Shown piece after piece: positions 1 through 9,352 of a stretch of DNA of 29,741 bases. The DNA is from Chara braunii (lineage: Eukaryota; Streptophyta; Charophyceae; Charales; Characeae). A program made the translations under genes and the position numbers. Within the stretch, counting starts at the first letter, position 1. Each line of letters begins with the position of its first letter. The notes below the pieces were generated by a model that did no database searches, was not told the DNA's origin, and saw only the letters and a list, made by a program, of their open reading frames with translations. Where the stretch lies: the NCBI GenBank assembly GCA_003427395.1, contig BFEA01000102.1, positions 2,486,191 through 2,515,931 on the forward strand, read 5' to 3'.

Positions 1-918
1 TTTTGCTTGTCTCACGATCGAGATATGGTGTGGTTGCATCTCGCATAACCGAAACTTACAAAGCAATTAGACGATCCGATGACGGGCCTCGCGAATGCCG
101 CGCGAGGACACGTGTAAACGCAACCCGAATCGCGCGTATTCCCGTGCGTTGATTCGCCCAAAGATTCACGGCGCAACCGCCATCCCGTACGAGCACGCTG
201 GGGCGCGACCAAGTCCGCCTGTCCTACACGTGCTCGTGCGCGGTGACGATGACCCAACCACAGCTATAACACCATGACGCGATCTTGGAGCTCAGACTCA
301 TCCTACGACCCGGATTATTTCACCCCTTGGATAAACGAACTCTTAAGACAACGATACCCCTGTCACACAGAAAACCGACTGTGCCCCCGGGAATTTCACT
401 GCGCCACCTCTAACGATCCCCGGTGCTCTGACTTCCCTTCCCCCGACCACACCTACTACTTCATCCACCCGGGATTCGTCGTTATCACGACCAGTTTCCC
501 TCTGTTTCGCCTTCTTCTCCCGTATCATCAACTCAGCGTCGTTCCGTGGCCGGCCATAGCCCCCTATTGGCCCAGCACGCCCTACGGAAATTGCCGCTGT
601 AACAGCGAACGGAGAACTTTGGAATGTCGAAGGCCCAACTCAAACGCGCAGCAGCCTACGCCACGTGGCGGCCTTCGGCGTCCCAACTTTTCTGGACCAC
701 CTCCTCCGCAAAGGGACTTCCCCGCAAACCGTCGCCCACAGAACCAGTGTTCTGCCCGACCTTAAAACCACGCGCCTACGCGTACACCATCCATTTCGCC
801 TAATTGCATTCATACCCCTAAAACTCCCTGACTTTCCCCAAAAATCCTTGGCACACCCCTTTTCGCACTTCCTGGCCCACATCCCACTCCGATCAGGAAG
901 TCGTGCCGGGCGTGAGGT
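1..918 (+). mobile_element. 5' LTR (left part outside window)
   Basis: This stretch ends immediately before the primer-binding site and matches the 3' copy at 10949-11554 with about 22 mismatches over the first 545 aligned bases, of which only about 3 are transversions. A block at about 603-864 is absent from the 3' copy. It encodes no recognisable protein. An open frame at 274-765 exists in both LTRs, but its differences are mostly missense and it resembles nothing I know. No TATA box is visible here; one lies in the U3 of the 3' copy at 10127. Confidence 0.8.
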
Positions 919-930
919 TGGTATCGGAGC
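919..930 (+). promoter_or_regulatory. Primer-binding site complementary to initiator-Met tRNA
   Basis: The sequence TGGTATCGGAGC matches the plant initiator-Met primer site TGGTATCAGAGC with one transition. It lies exactly where homology between the two LTRs ends, as expected for minus-strand priming. This fixes the 5' LTR boundary near 918. Confidence 0.8.
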
Positions 931-1072
931 CCGACTCGTGGCTAGGGTCTTAGGATTGATAGCACGTTACTTAGGCGACCTGGCTAACCGAGGGCGACCT
1001 CGCCCTCGGAACGCGCAAAGACGCGACCCTATCGTCACCCGAAGCAGATCGGCTAACCGACGAGCAGCCAAT

Positions 1073-2532
1073 ATGGCTGCCAATGTGCAGAACCCGATTC
1101 CGCCACAGAATGTTAATCCACCAAATCAACCCGCCCCACGTGCACGGGCTCCCATGACGCCACCGGATCTCTATCTGTTCGATCCAGCACACCATCTCGC
1201 AGGAGCGTGGCTGGCCACGCTTAGAGCATAACAGTATACCAACGAGGAAGCACAGATCAACATTCCCGCCCGGCTAGGAGGTGACGCTCATCATTGGTTT
1301 AGTACATATGTATGGGTTGATCTCCCGACCTTGGAGCGAGATTTTATGAATCGATTTGACTACGTTCATCCTGAGCAAGCGCTGTACATGATCAAGGAGT
1401 GAGTGCAAAAACCTCTCGAATCAGTCGTAGAATATCGGAGCCGATTCTACCGAATGTTCGTGAAAACAGAGCGAGGTGAACAGGTCGGGAGGGATCTATT
1501 CATAGATGGGCTTCGCAGCCGAACGATAAGAACTAAGTTGCGAAAGCAATTTTTCCCCATTACTCACACGCTGCAACAAATCATGGCCGCCGCGGAAGAA
1601 ATGGAACGGAAGTTCGCAGCGAACTTCCTGGAAGGGGAAGATTATTCTAGAGAAGGAGATTCGACCGAACTCGCATGAGCAAGTGCTGAGCTAGCTGCGT
1701 TACAAAACAAGTTTGAAAATATGGGATTTGTGTCCGGACCTATCATCTATATGGAACAGATAGGTCCCAAACGACTAACCTTGAGTGAGATCCCGAGCGC
1801 CCCTATTCCGACAATACCAACACCCGTCAGGGCGTTACCCCCGCCGCCGGTTGAAAACCCGATCAGAACAAGTGAGTCCATTGCGATCCTTGAGCTGACC
1901 AAAACACTAGTTATCTTAATCCAAGAAAGCAAAAAGGAGCAACGAGAGCACAATGCTCGGCTGGAAGCCATGATGAGGAATATGCGGCCCATTGCGGTGC
2001 GCGCCCCTCCGATACACAACAAGGATTAGCCCCGACACCTTCTCTCGGGGGAGCTGCGAACAATCTGAATGTCTGTTATGCCTGTCGTCAGCCAGGACAT
2101 CTAGCCCGTGATTGCCCCCACCGACCCCCGCAACAGCGGATCGGGGTTGCACCAATGGCGGCTGCCCCCATCGCTAACGGACTGGGACGAGTTGGAGCTT
2201 TAATAAAAGCAGTAGAGGGTGGGGGAAGTGCCTTGACCACCACGAAAGAAGCCACCGAGCTGATCCCGCTAGACCAATACGTATCGCTTGGATATCCTGG
2301 GCTTGGAATGATCGGAACAATCAGACCAGCGCCAGAACCAAAAGAGGTGGCGGATTGGCGATCGTCTCTAGGAGAAATGAAGTCGGGAGGACCCACTTTC
2401 GTCACAGGAGAGATCGATGTATTAAACATCATCCGAGCCCTAGACCATCGGATTCCACTTCCGATCGATCAGCTACTCTCGATCTCCGAGCAAGCCAATG
2501 AGCGAATGCTACAGCATTGCAATGCAAACTGA
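1073..2532 (+). pseudogene. gag: gag (capsid and CCHC nucleocapsid), broken
   Basis: Gag packages the element RNA into cytoplasmic virus-like particles. The first plausible start is ATG 1073 (MAANVQNP). A Retrotrans_gag-like helical capsid region spans about 1160-1640, with DAHHWFSTY, ERDFMNRF and YRSRFYRMF. A Pro-rich linker follows. A CCHC knuckle, CYACRQPGHLARDC, lies at 2074-2115 in the next frame. In-frame stops occur at 1229 (TAA), 1400 (TGA) and 1676 (TGA). The frame then changes near 2000-2015, where one reading ends at 2029 and the knuckle frame is already open. About 135 codons after the knuckle, to the TGA at 2530, resemble no domain I know. The family is secure; this copy cannot be translated. 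Confidence 0.85.
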
Positions 2533-3210
2533 AAGCGATTTGCCCTCGCCCGAACACCGAACGTAAAAGCCAAAAGCCCCACGCCCGAAGAAAATCCAAC
2601 AGGCACTTCGGAGCTAATACGGGTAGGTTTAATCCAGAAAGACGACCATTTCCTGCGGATTAAACCAATTTCGTGGAAATCCGCGGAATGCGATATTGAA
2701 ATCTGGGGAAATCTGTATAACCTGATTATTGATTCAGGAGCAGCTGTTTTGGCAATATTGCTAAGGGTAGTTGAAAGGGCCGGAAGGAGAAACGATCTGA
2801 TTATGCTTTCCGAAAAATATCAGCTCGTCTCAGCAGATGAAGAAAAGATTAAAACGATGGGAAGAATGACCAATGTTGCGTTCCGATTAGGAAAAGTGCA
2901 TGCACTGGAAAATGTTGTCGTATTAGATGTGAATACCTACGACGTTCTTTTCGGAATTCCTACTCTTGTGGCCTTGAGAGCGAACCTGGATTTCGAACGA
3001 AGATCGATCATCCTCCGTAATACAAGAGGAAAACCCTACGCTGTGCCTATGCGACTAACCCTTCGCACTACCACTAACGCGGTCCCCCGAATTTCGCCAA
3101 TGTTGGCAGGGACTCTCCGCATGATTTCCTGGGATGAATCCGCCGATGAAAAGTCATCGACGAATGATGCGGACAGCAATGACGAAGATGATCCGGAGAT
3201 CTTGAAATAA
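2533..3210 (+). pseudogene. pr: Retroviral-type aspartic protease region of pol
   Basis: The retropepsin cleaves the Gag-Pol polyprotein. The catalytic motif LIIDSGA is at about 2722-2742, with the aspartate codon at 2731 and Ser replacing the usual Thr of DTGA, which is common in gypsy elements. The C-terminal retropepsin signature follows at about 2920-3000 (VVVLDVNTYDVLFGIPTL). The frame is the same as the CCHC knuckle upstream, separated by a TGA at 2530, and ends at a TAA at 3208 that probably replaced CAA. An acidic Asp/Ser-rich tail (about 3130-3200) precedes the stop. The domain core is intact but isolated by flanking stops. Confidence 0.8.
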
Positions 3211-5322
3211 GCGCGACAACGCATTTACTACCCGCCGCCCAAAACGATAGCGAGAACGATGCAGCTGACTAGCCGAAGAATTCAAATGACCAAGGCGATG
3301 ATTATGGGTGAGCCCCTCATACAGATTTCGAGGATGGTCGATTCTTTGGAACCCCCTCAAACTCTGTACGAAGGAATCACCCCTCTCCTCGCCCAGTATA
3401 ACGACAAGAAGCGTTACTGCGACATTACAGATCTACCCAAGTCCTTATTGACCTCTGCTAAAGAAGTGAGATTGCTACGTTTGGGGGCAGAAGCCAGTTC
3501 TCTGGAACCCCCTGGGCGTCTCGAAGCAGAAACAAACGAACTGGGGATAAAAATCGTAACAAAGAACGTGCCATGGCATGATATCTGTGACGGGATTACC
3601 CCGGAAGGAAACGTGGCAATCAGGGAGGAAGACGCCCAGATGATGGCTACGATGTTCTCCTGGCGATCGGACCATTCGTTCATCTCGGCGCCTCCACCCG
3701 ACGTGGCAAAACAGACGCGCACGAAACAAATCGACGTTCGGATGTGAGACCAACTCTTCGAACTACACGTTCCACAGTACGTACCGGACAAAATTCACCA
3801 GGTGATTGCGGATATTCTAACAGAATATCAGGGAGCGATTAGCATATCCGATACTGACATTGGCCTATCGCTAGTCATCCAACATGAGATTCAGACAGGA
3901 AATCACTCCCCGATTCACTGCAAACCTTACCGGTACTCCTTGATCGAACGCAAAAAGGCTCTCGAACGAATTCGGGAATTCGAAGTTAGCGGGTGGATTG
4001 AACCCGCCACCGGACCTTGGTCATTTCCCGTAGTGTTAGTACCAAAGAAAAACGGAGCAATTCGCATTTGCATTGATTATCGTAAGCTGAATGAGATTAA
4101 GATCAAAGATTTGTATCCCCTCCCCCGGACTGATGATTTGTTGGATGCGATTGGATGTGCTAATTATTTTAGCAAGTTTGATATTCGGCATGGCTTTCAT
4201 CACATTCTTGTTAAAGAGGAAGATCGGCCAAAGACGGTCTTTGTGCTGTTTGAGGGCACGTGGCAATGGGTTCGATGCTTTATGGGGATTTGCAACGCGC
4301 CTGCCACGTTTCAGCGAGCGATGAACATGACGTTCTAGAATTTTGTCAACAAGACACGGCTGACACGAAGGATGATTAACTTCTGCGTGATCGTGTACAT
4401 GGACGATATCCTCGTCTACTCGGAGACCTATCACGGGTACACACATCACATTGAGTGGACATTGGGAGCATTGAGAGACGCTGGGTTCAAGATCGCGCTC
4501 GAGAAAAGCGAAATTTTCCTCTCGGAAATTTCGTTCTTGGGTTACGTCGTGACACATGGAGGACTACGACCAGACTCAAGAAAGGTTGCGACAGTAAAAG
4601 AGGCCCCGGTTCCCACGTCACTGACGCAGGTTCGAGCCTTCCTGGGGTTAGCGTCGTACTATTGGCGCTTCATCAAGAGCTTTGCCGCGATTGCACGGCC
4701 ACTAACGAATCTGCTACGGAAGGACCAGCCTCTCAGCTGGGACGCGGAGTGCCAGCAGGCCTTTGCAACCCTCAAGGACGCTCTGGCAACGACCCCTATT
4801 TTGATTCGGCCGGACCCCTCGAAGAAATTCATTCTCATTATGGACTGGCAACCGGAGACCATTTCCGCTATTTTAGCGCAGAAGGGGAACGATGGCCGTG
4901 AACACGTCATCGAGTACGCATCGCGCACAGTGTCCGACGAGCGACGGAATGACTCAGCACCTCAAGGCGAGTGCTACGCAGTAGTTTGGGGAATTCAACA
5001 TTTTCATCCGTATCTCTACGGACAGAAGTTTCACCTCGTGACGGATCACGAGCCACTGCTGGCTTTGAAGAAGCTCACTAACTACACGGGCATGATTGGC
5101 CGATGGGCGGTGCGACTACAAGAATACGATTTTGACATCGTTCACCGGAAGACAGAGAGACACGGCAACGCGTACGGGCTGACACGTCTGCATCGACATG
5201 CCAAGGTACCAAAGAGTGAAGAAATTACACCGTGGAAGGAACCGAAACTTACAAACGAGCCTAAGTACGGACAAGTGGCAGTCCTTCCACGTGGCAAGAA
5301 GCAGAACGGCGGCAATGGGTGA
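3211..5322 (+). pseudogene. pol: Reverse transcriptase and RNase H region of pol
   Basis: RT copies element RNA into DNA and RNase H removes the RNA strand. A pre-RT spacer fills 3211-3790. RT motifs follow: VPKKNGAIRICIDYRKLNE at about 4039-4095, FSKFDIRHGFHH at about 4168-4203, and the catalytic YMDD at 4396-4407. FLGLASYYWRFI at about 4639 is the usual RT-RNase H connection. RNase H shows MDWQPETISAILAQ (about 4840), GECYAVVW (about 4968) and VTDHEPLLAL (about 5038). Stops within one continuous frame are at 3745 (TGA) and 4336 (TAG), each one transition from an Arg or Gln codon. The frame ends at 5322 and integrase continues in another frame, so the junction is either a frameshift mutation or a programmed break. 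Confidence 0.92.
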
Positions 5323-7042
5323 TGGAGGTAATCCTACTACCCCTCTCTCTCCCCTCTCTTCTTCGTTTGTCCTCTCCCTTCCTGATAAATTTTGTTATTT
5401 TTGCGAAGCAATTTCCCGCGTTTATTTTGTATCCATGCGTCCTAATGGGGAAGGGTATGTGGACTGGATAGATTGTCGACAGTGTGTCGCACGAGCCCAT
5501 GGCTCGTGCATCCAATACAGAAACGATAGCAAACCATGGTTATGCCCCTTGTGTTGGATTAACAAGATCCTGACCGAGGCTCGCTTTTTGGATGCCACGT
5601 TGGAAGGGATGGAAAAGACTCAGAAATGTAGACGGGCCGAAGTATGGACGAATGTCGCCTTGATAGCCACCGTAGCGGGAAACCCCCTCCAGGACTTCAC
5701 CAAGGAGGAGCGGAGGAGGGCTAACGAAAGGGCTCGGGATTATCGATGGGTAGACGGTAGGTTGGAAAAACGAAAAACGGACGGCAGTGGAACTTGGATG
5801 GTTGTGCCGCATCCGTTCATGCGGAATGACTGGGTTAAGATAGCGCACGAGGAAACTGCGGCTCATTTTGCCGTACGAATCACGGAGTCCGCTATCGACA
5901 AAAATGAATGGTACTGGTCCAATATCCGCGACGATGTGAAATACATCGTCGCCAACTGTCAAGTCTGCGCCGCCGATAAGGCGCCGATCCAGCCGCCAAG
6001 GTCGATAGTACCAACGGTAGTGGAACGACCATTTCAAAGAGTGAGCATGGACACTACCGATATAGTAGTGCCCCCTGACCCTAATAGTTGCGAATATTCA
6101 GTCCTATTGGTATTTGTCGACCATTTCTCGAAATGGATCGAGGCGTACCCTTGTCGCACGCGGCAAGCCACGAAAATCGCACGATACGTCAACCGTTTCC
6201 TCGGGATGCACCAGGATACAGAGGAGATCCTGACCGACAATGGGGCCGAATTCAGGGGAGAAGTGCTAAGGAATCTTGTCCTACATGGCATTGCCATACA
6301 GAATACTGCACCCCACATGTCGCAATCCAACGGATTGGTGGAAAACGCCAACCGGGTGATAAAGACAGCATTGCAACGAAATATGGTGGCACGGGATTCG
6401 AGGCCCTGGCCCGATATTGTCGACCACATCGTGGCGGTCCATCGCGGAACGCCCCACGAATCAACGGGGCTAAGCCCCTTCCAATTAAGGACCAATAGCG
6501 TCGCTTGCGTTTCGATACCAAGCCTCCCAGATGAATCCTCGCTGAACCAAAGGCCCACCAGGGCTACGGCTCGGGACAAGGCTAAACGACACTTAGAGTT
6601 GATGGAACGATCCCTGCCCAGGCTAGCCCGAAAACGACAGAGAATGACCGAATTAGCCCAAGGCCGGCAGGTCCGCAGCTACGAGGCCCGAAATGGGAAT
6701 GCGGGTCCGCGGCCCCAATACAAATTAGGGGACGTGGTGCAGGTAAGGAAATGTGCTCGCCAGGGTAAGCTAGCACCACGATTCTTCGGGTGATATCGCG
6801 TGATCGAGCTCGGGCCTAACGGCGTGGACACCGTACGTCTCGCCCCTGAAGCCTCCAGCAGTCGATCGGCTCGTCCGATCACACGACACGTGTCCTATCT
6901 TCGCCTCCTTCCCTCTACTCCATCTCCTTCTTCATCAACCTCCCCCTCAGAGGAAGCCGACGACGACGATCATATCTCATCGACATCTCCCTCTTCTTCT
7001 TGTCCTTTCTATGCCTCCCCGTCACCTTCGCCATCGCCATGA
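5315..7042 (+). pseudogene. int: PHD finger-integrase polyprotein segment of pol
   Basis: Integrase inserts the cDNA into the host genome. The chosen ATG at 5315 gives MGDGGNPTT; the frame is open further upstream (to about 5198), so it may instead be entered by frameshift from RNase H. Domains in order: PHD-like C4HC3 finger (5393-5554); integrase H2C2 zinc domain at about 5845-5975 (HEETAAH, CQVC); catalytic core with D in SMDTTDIV (about 6050), D in TDNGAEF (about 6237) and E in SNGLVENANR (about 6340), with D and E about 34 residues apart; and a GPY/F-like end, with LGDVVQVRK (about 6727) and FG-stop-YRVIELGP around 6785. The only internal stop is TGA at 6791, probably a lost Trp or Arg codon. 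The tail is Ser/Pro-rich and ends in an ATGA overlap with the next ORF. Confidence 0.9.
5393..5554 (+). other. PHD-type C4HC3 zinc finger inside pol
   Basis: Eight metal-ligand codons are visible: Cys at 5393, 5402, 5474, 5483, His at 5498, Cys at 5507, 5543 and 5552. Spacing is C-x2-C-x23-C-x2-C-x4-H-x2-C-x11-C-x2-C, which fits the PHD family. A Trp two residues before the seventh ligand (PWLCPLC) is also a PHD hallmark. PHD fingers generally read the histone H3 tail. This is separate from the integrase H2C2 finger that follows about 100 residues later. All eight ligands are intact. A RING or other cross-brace finger is possible but fits less well because of the C4HC3 order and the Trp. Confidence 0.75.
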
Positions 7043-7518
7043 GTTTTCTGGAGGAGAGGGCCCTCAACGAAGCATCGCTTGCGCCCCGCGATCGGTTAAC
7101 GATCCGGCAAGTCCATCATCCCCGCCTCAGTCCAGATCTTCGGCGGTTGGTGCACTTTTTCTGCACAGAGGGCGTGTACGCAGCGGCAGTGTTGAGAATC
7201 GAAGGCCGGCCTGACGCAATAGTGCTGGCCGAAGCTGTAGCAGTCCATCAGCGAGCAGTGCCAGGTGTCAGCCGCATATCGGTCGTCATCAACTTCAGCG
7301 GCGATCTCTCCACGCTCCTCCCCTTGCGGCATTCGGCGGTGAAGGCATCGCTGCACGCGTGGGCGAACGATCTGGTCGCCGAGTGGGCCGAGCTTCTGGC
7401 TCGTCACGGGAATACGATCGCGACGACACAGGCAGTTGAGTACGACGGCCTTCGGATGTATCAGCGTGATCCGTCGGCGGAACTCCCTGCCCTCTTTCCT
7501 TTCCCGCGTCCCCATTGA
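7039..7518 (+). CDS. Extra ORF A downstream of integrase, unknown function
   Basis: This ORF has 159 codons from ATG 7039, starting MSFLEERALNEA. Its ATG overlaps the integrase-frame stop as ATGA (7039-7042), an arrangement compatible with termination-reinitiation. No domain is recognised. The product is predicted soluble, Leu/Ala/Arg-rich and mostly helical, with a hydrophobic stretch around VYAAAVLRIEG. It lies where some gypsy lineages carry an env-like or additional ORF, but there is no signal peptide or membrane segment to suggest an envelope. It has no internal stop, unlike gag and RT. The frame of ORF B is open from 7470, so A and B may be one product joined by a -1 shift or an ancestral ORF split by a mutation. 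Confidence 0.5.
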   Translation: MSFLEERALNEASLAPRDRLTIRQVHHPRLSPDLRRLVHFFCTEGVYAAAVLRIEGRPDAIVLAEAVAVHQRAVPGVSRISVVINFSGDLSTLLPLRHSAVKASLHAWANDLVAEWAELLARHGNTIATTQAVEYDGLRMYQRDPSAELPALFPFPRPH

Positions 7519-8630
7519 GTCTCCCTCCGATCTCCGTTTTTGATCTCCCCTCCACCTTCCCTACCTTCTGGCAGTCTGACATCCATCCTCGCCTTTTCTA
7601 TTGTTTAAAGCCTCTTGTTGTCTCCCTTCTTCATCCTCCCCATTGGATCTTATGGCGCGAAGAGTTCATCGAGCTTTCGTTGTGTTTGGTTGAGGTGCGG
7701 CTGACGTGGGCAGAGGACGGAGCGCGCCCACCTTGTCTAGAGCGTCTGGAGTTGCTGTGTATCCAGGCCTGGCGCACCAGCGTGGAGGGAGAGCTTCTCG
7801 CGTTTTTATTTGGAACAGTGCGGCCCGACCATCGAGAACTCATCGCGCAAGAGCTCACGGTCCCCATAGCGCAGCTGGCGGATGATCTCCCTCTCGACAT
7901 CATCGCGCAAGACGACGAGCATCCGGTTCCCCACGTGCTCTCTCGCACCTTGACACCGTACCTTCAGTGGTCGACTTGCGTAGAAGGAGCCGCAAAACGT
8001 ATTCCTCCGTCGCAGCAACAGTATTTGGATCCCCGTACGGCTCGCGATCCTGCCTTCTTCGGGCACCCTACAGCGAAGCAGTTTGCTGCCATTCGAGAAG
8101 AAGAGGAGGAAGAAGAGAGCACCGGGAGTGAGGAAGGGGAGGACGCGCGAGAAGAAGATGGGGATAGCGACGAAGTGCTCGGTGAAGAGGAAGAAACCCC
8201 CGAAGAAGAAAGCTATAGCGAGCATAGCGAGGGGGAACAAAGCGTAGAAGAAGAAGAAGAAGACGAGGAAGAAGAAGAGGGGCACGAAGAAGGGTCTGCT
8301 GGATTGGAGTGGGAAACTGTGCCGGAAGAAGCACTACGTACGGGCACGGAGGCTGAAGATCCCGAGGCGGCTCGCAAAAGAAGAGAGATCGCGGCCGGGA
8401 AGGAGGAGTTAAAACTCGCGAGCGCGGCGAGTCTGCAGAGCCACGACGACCCGAACCGAGATCCGGAGACGCCCCGTCCTGAAGATGTCGACCTTGCGGC
8501 CACGATTCCGACCCCATCAGCGCGGCAACGGAGCCGATCCCCCTCCTCCCCAACCCGTCCCCCAGTTCGCCGACGTACCGATACGGGCGATCGGCCTTCG
8601 TCCCCGATCACTCTCTCGCCGTCCCCTTGA
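7470..8630 (+). CDS. Extra ORF B downstream of integrase, acidic, unknown function
   Basis: The frame is open from 7470 (after a TGA at 7467) to the stop at 8628-8630, about 386 codons. No ATG is found in its first part, so independent initiation is unlikely and entry from ORF A by a -1 shift in the 7470-7518 overlap is plausible. The N-terminal part of about 190 residues is Leu/Trp-rich and probably folded. A very acidic Glu-rich tract spans about 8094-8290, followed by a basic Ser/Pro/Arg-rich tail (SARQRSRSPSSPTRPPVRRR). No known domain is recognised. The acidic tract resembles histone- or chromatin-binding tails in general composition only. No internal stop occurs. Confidence 0.5.
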   Translation, partial: SVGGTPCPLSFPASPLSLPPISVFDLPSTFPTFWQSDIHPRLFYCLKPLVVSLLHPPHWILWREEFIELSLCLVEVRLTWAEDGARPPCLERLELLCIQAWRTSVEGELLAFLFGTVRPDHRELIAQELTVPIAQLADDLPLDIIAQDDEHPVPHVLSRTLTPYLQWSTCVEGAAKRIPPSQQQYLDPRTARDPAFFGHPTAKQFAAIREEEEEEESTGSEEGEDAREEDGDSDEVLGEEEETPEEESYSEHSEGEQSVEEEEEDEEEEEGHEEGSAGLEWETVPEEALRTGTEAEDPEAARKRREIAAGKEELKLASAASLQSHDDPNRDPETPRPEDVDLAATIPTPSARQRSRSPSSPTRPPVRRRTDTGDRPSSPITLSPSP

Positions 8631-9108
8631 TTACCTCACCCTTTGCCAACTCACCACCCCCGTCACATTCCCTTCCAATCCGTTCCCCCGCGACACCTTC
8701 CGTCACTTCTACGCTGCTCGCCTCGCTGTAGTAGTGCATCCTCACCCGTCCCTCCAATGTGCCGTCCCGACCTTCTGCCTCCATGTTCTCCTCCTTAGTG
8801 CCGCGTGGCGAGGCCACAACATGATCGAGGTTTATTGCATGGTAACGGGGACCATCACCGCATGCGAAGACCGCGATCATTTCCTCGCGGCGCTCTTCCG
8901 AACTCTCACCACCCTCTATCCCGAGTATCTCGCGTCCCTCCCTCGCACTGGCAATCGATTCCCCCGTTTTCATCGCATTGTTCGTTATCAGGAGCTCCCG
9001 GAGACTGTAGCCGGAATGGAACGTCTCCTGCCCCCGCTTCCCATAAACCCTCCACCCCGCCATGCCGCCATGTACCGACTTCCTTTCCCCCTCCCGGTCA
9101 ATTGCTGA
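8485..9108 (+). CDS. Extra ORF C upstream of the 3' LTR, unknown function
   Basis: This ORF has 207 codons from ATG 8485 and overlaps the end of ORF B by 146 bases in another frame. The first 50 residues are Pro/Arg-rich. The rest looks folded, with Leu, His, Tyr and Cys residues (for example YCMVTGTITACEDRDHF around 8830-8880), and ends in a Pro-rich tail. No family is recognised. It may be the C-terminal part of the A/B product after a frameshift, because the low-complexity tail of B and the Pro-rich start of C use the same DNA. The position before the LTR is that of env-like ORFs, but no signal peptide or clear membrane anchor is seen. Confidence 0.4.
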   Translation: MSTLRPRFRPHQRGNGADPPPPQPVPQFADVPIRAIGLRPRSLSRRPLDYLTLCQLTTPVTFPSNPFPRDTFRHFYAARLAVVVHPHPSLQCAVPTFCLHVLLLSAAWRGHNMIEVYCMVTGTITACEDRDHFLAALFRTLTTLYPEYLASLPRTGNRFPRFHRIVRYQELPETVAGMERLLPPLPINPPPRHAAMYRLPFPLPVNC

Positions 9109-9352
9109 TGCAGCGGTAATGGACGTGTGTCGCAGCGACGACACGAGAAAGATCCCGTCCTTGGATCGTCGAGAGCCCAATCTGAGGAACTAGTAGAAGA
9201 GCAGTGATGCCACGTTGGATGACGTCCACACGCAATTGAACGGTAAGTGGCATGGAGAGAAGTGCTCCACGTGTCGATCGATGAGAGAAATCGACACGTG
9301 TCAACAAGCAAGCAGAAGCTTGCTAATACTGGAACCCCCTGGGCGTCACATA
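9109..9352 (+). promoter_or_regulatory. Non-coding 3' leader to LTR with hairpin and candidate polypurine tract
   Basis: A perfect 11-bp inverted repeat (9268-9278 with 9290-9300) has an 11-base loop, and each arm contains the G-box core CACGTG. A 16-bp perfect palindrome lies at 9344-9359 (CGTCACATATGTGACG). A candidate polypurine tract is AGTAGAAGAGCAG at about 9191-9203, followed by TGATG. The exact LTR start therefore remains uncertain, either about 9204 or 9353. Confidence 0.4.

Noticed and set aside
274-765. 163-codon ORF starting MTRSWSSDSS in the LTR, also at 11165-11548
   Set aside because: It is present in both LTRs only because they are repeats; most differences are missense, the ends diverge, and no domain is seen.
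7039-9108. Envelope gene in the position after integrase
   Set aside because: No signal peptide, transmembrane anchor or fusion-type segment is visible in ORFs A, B or C.
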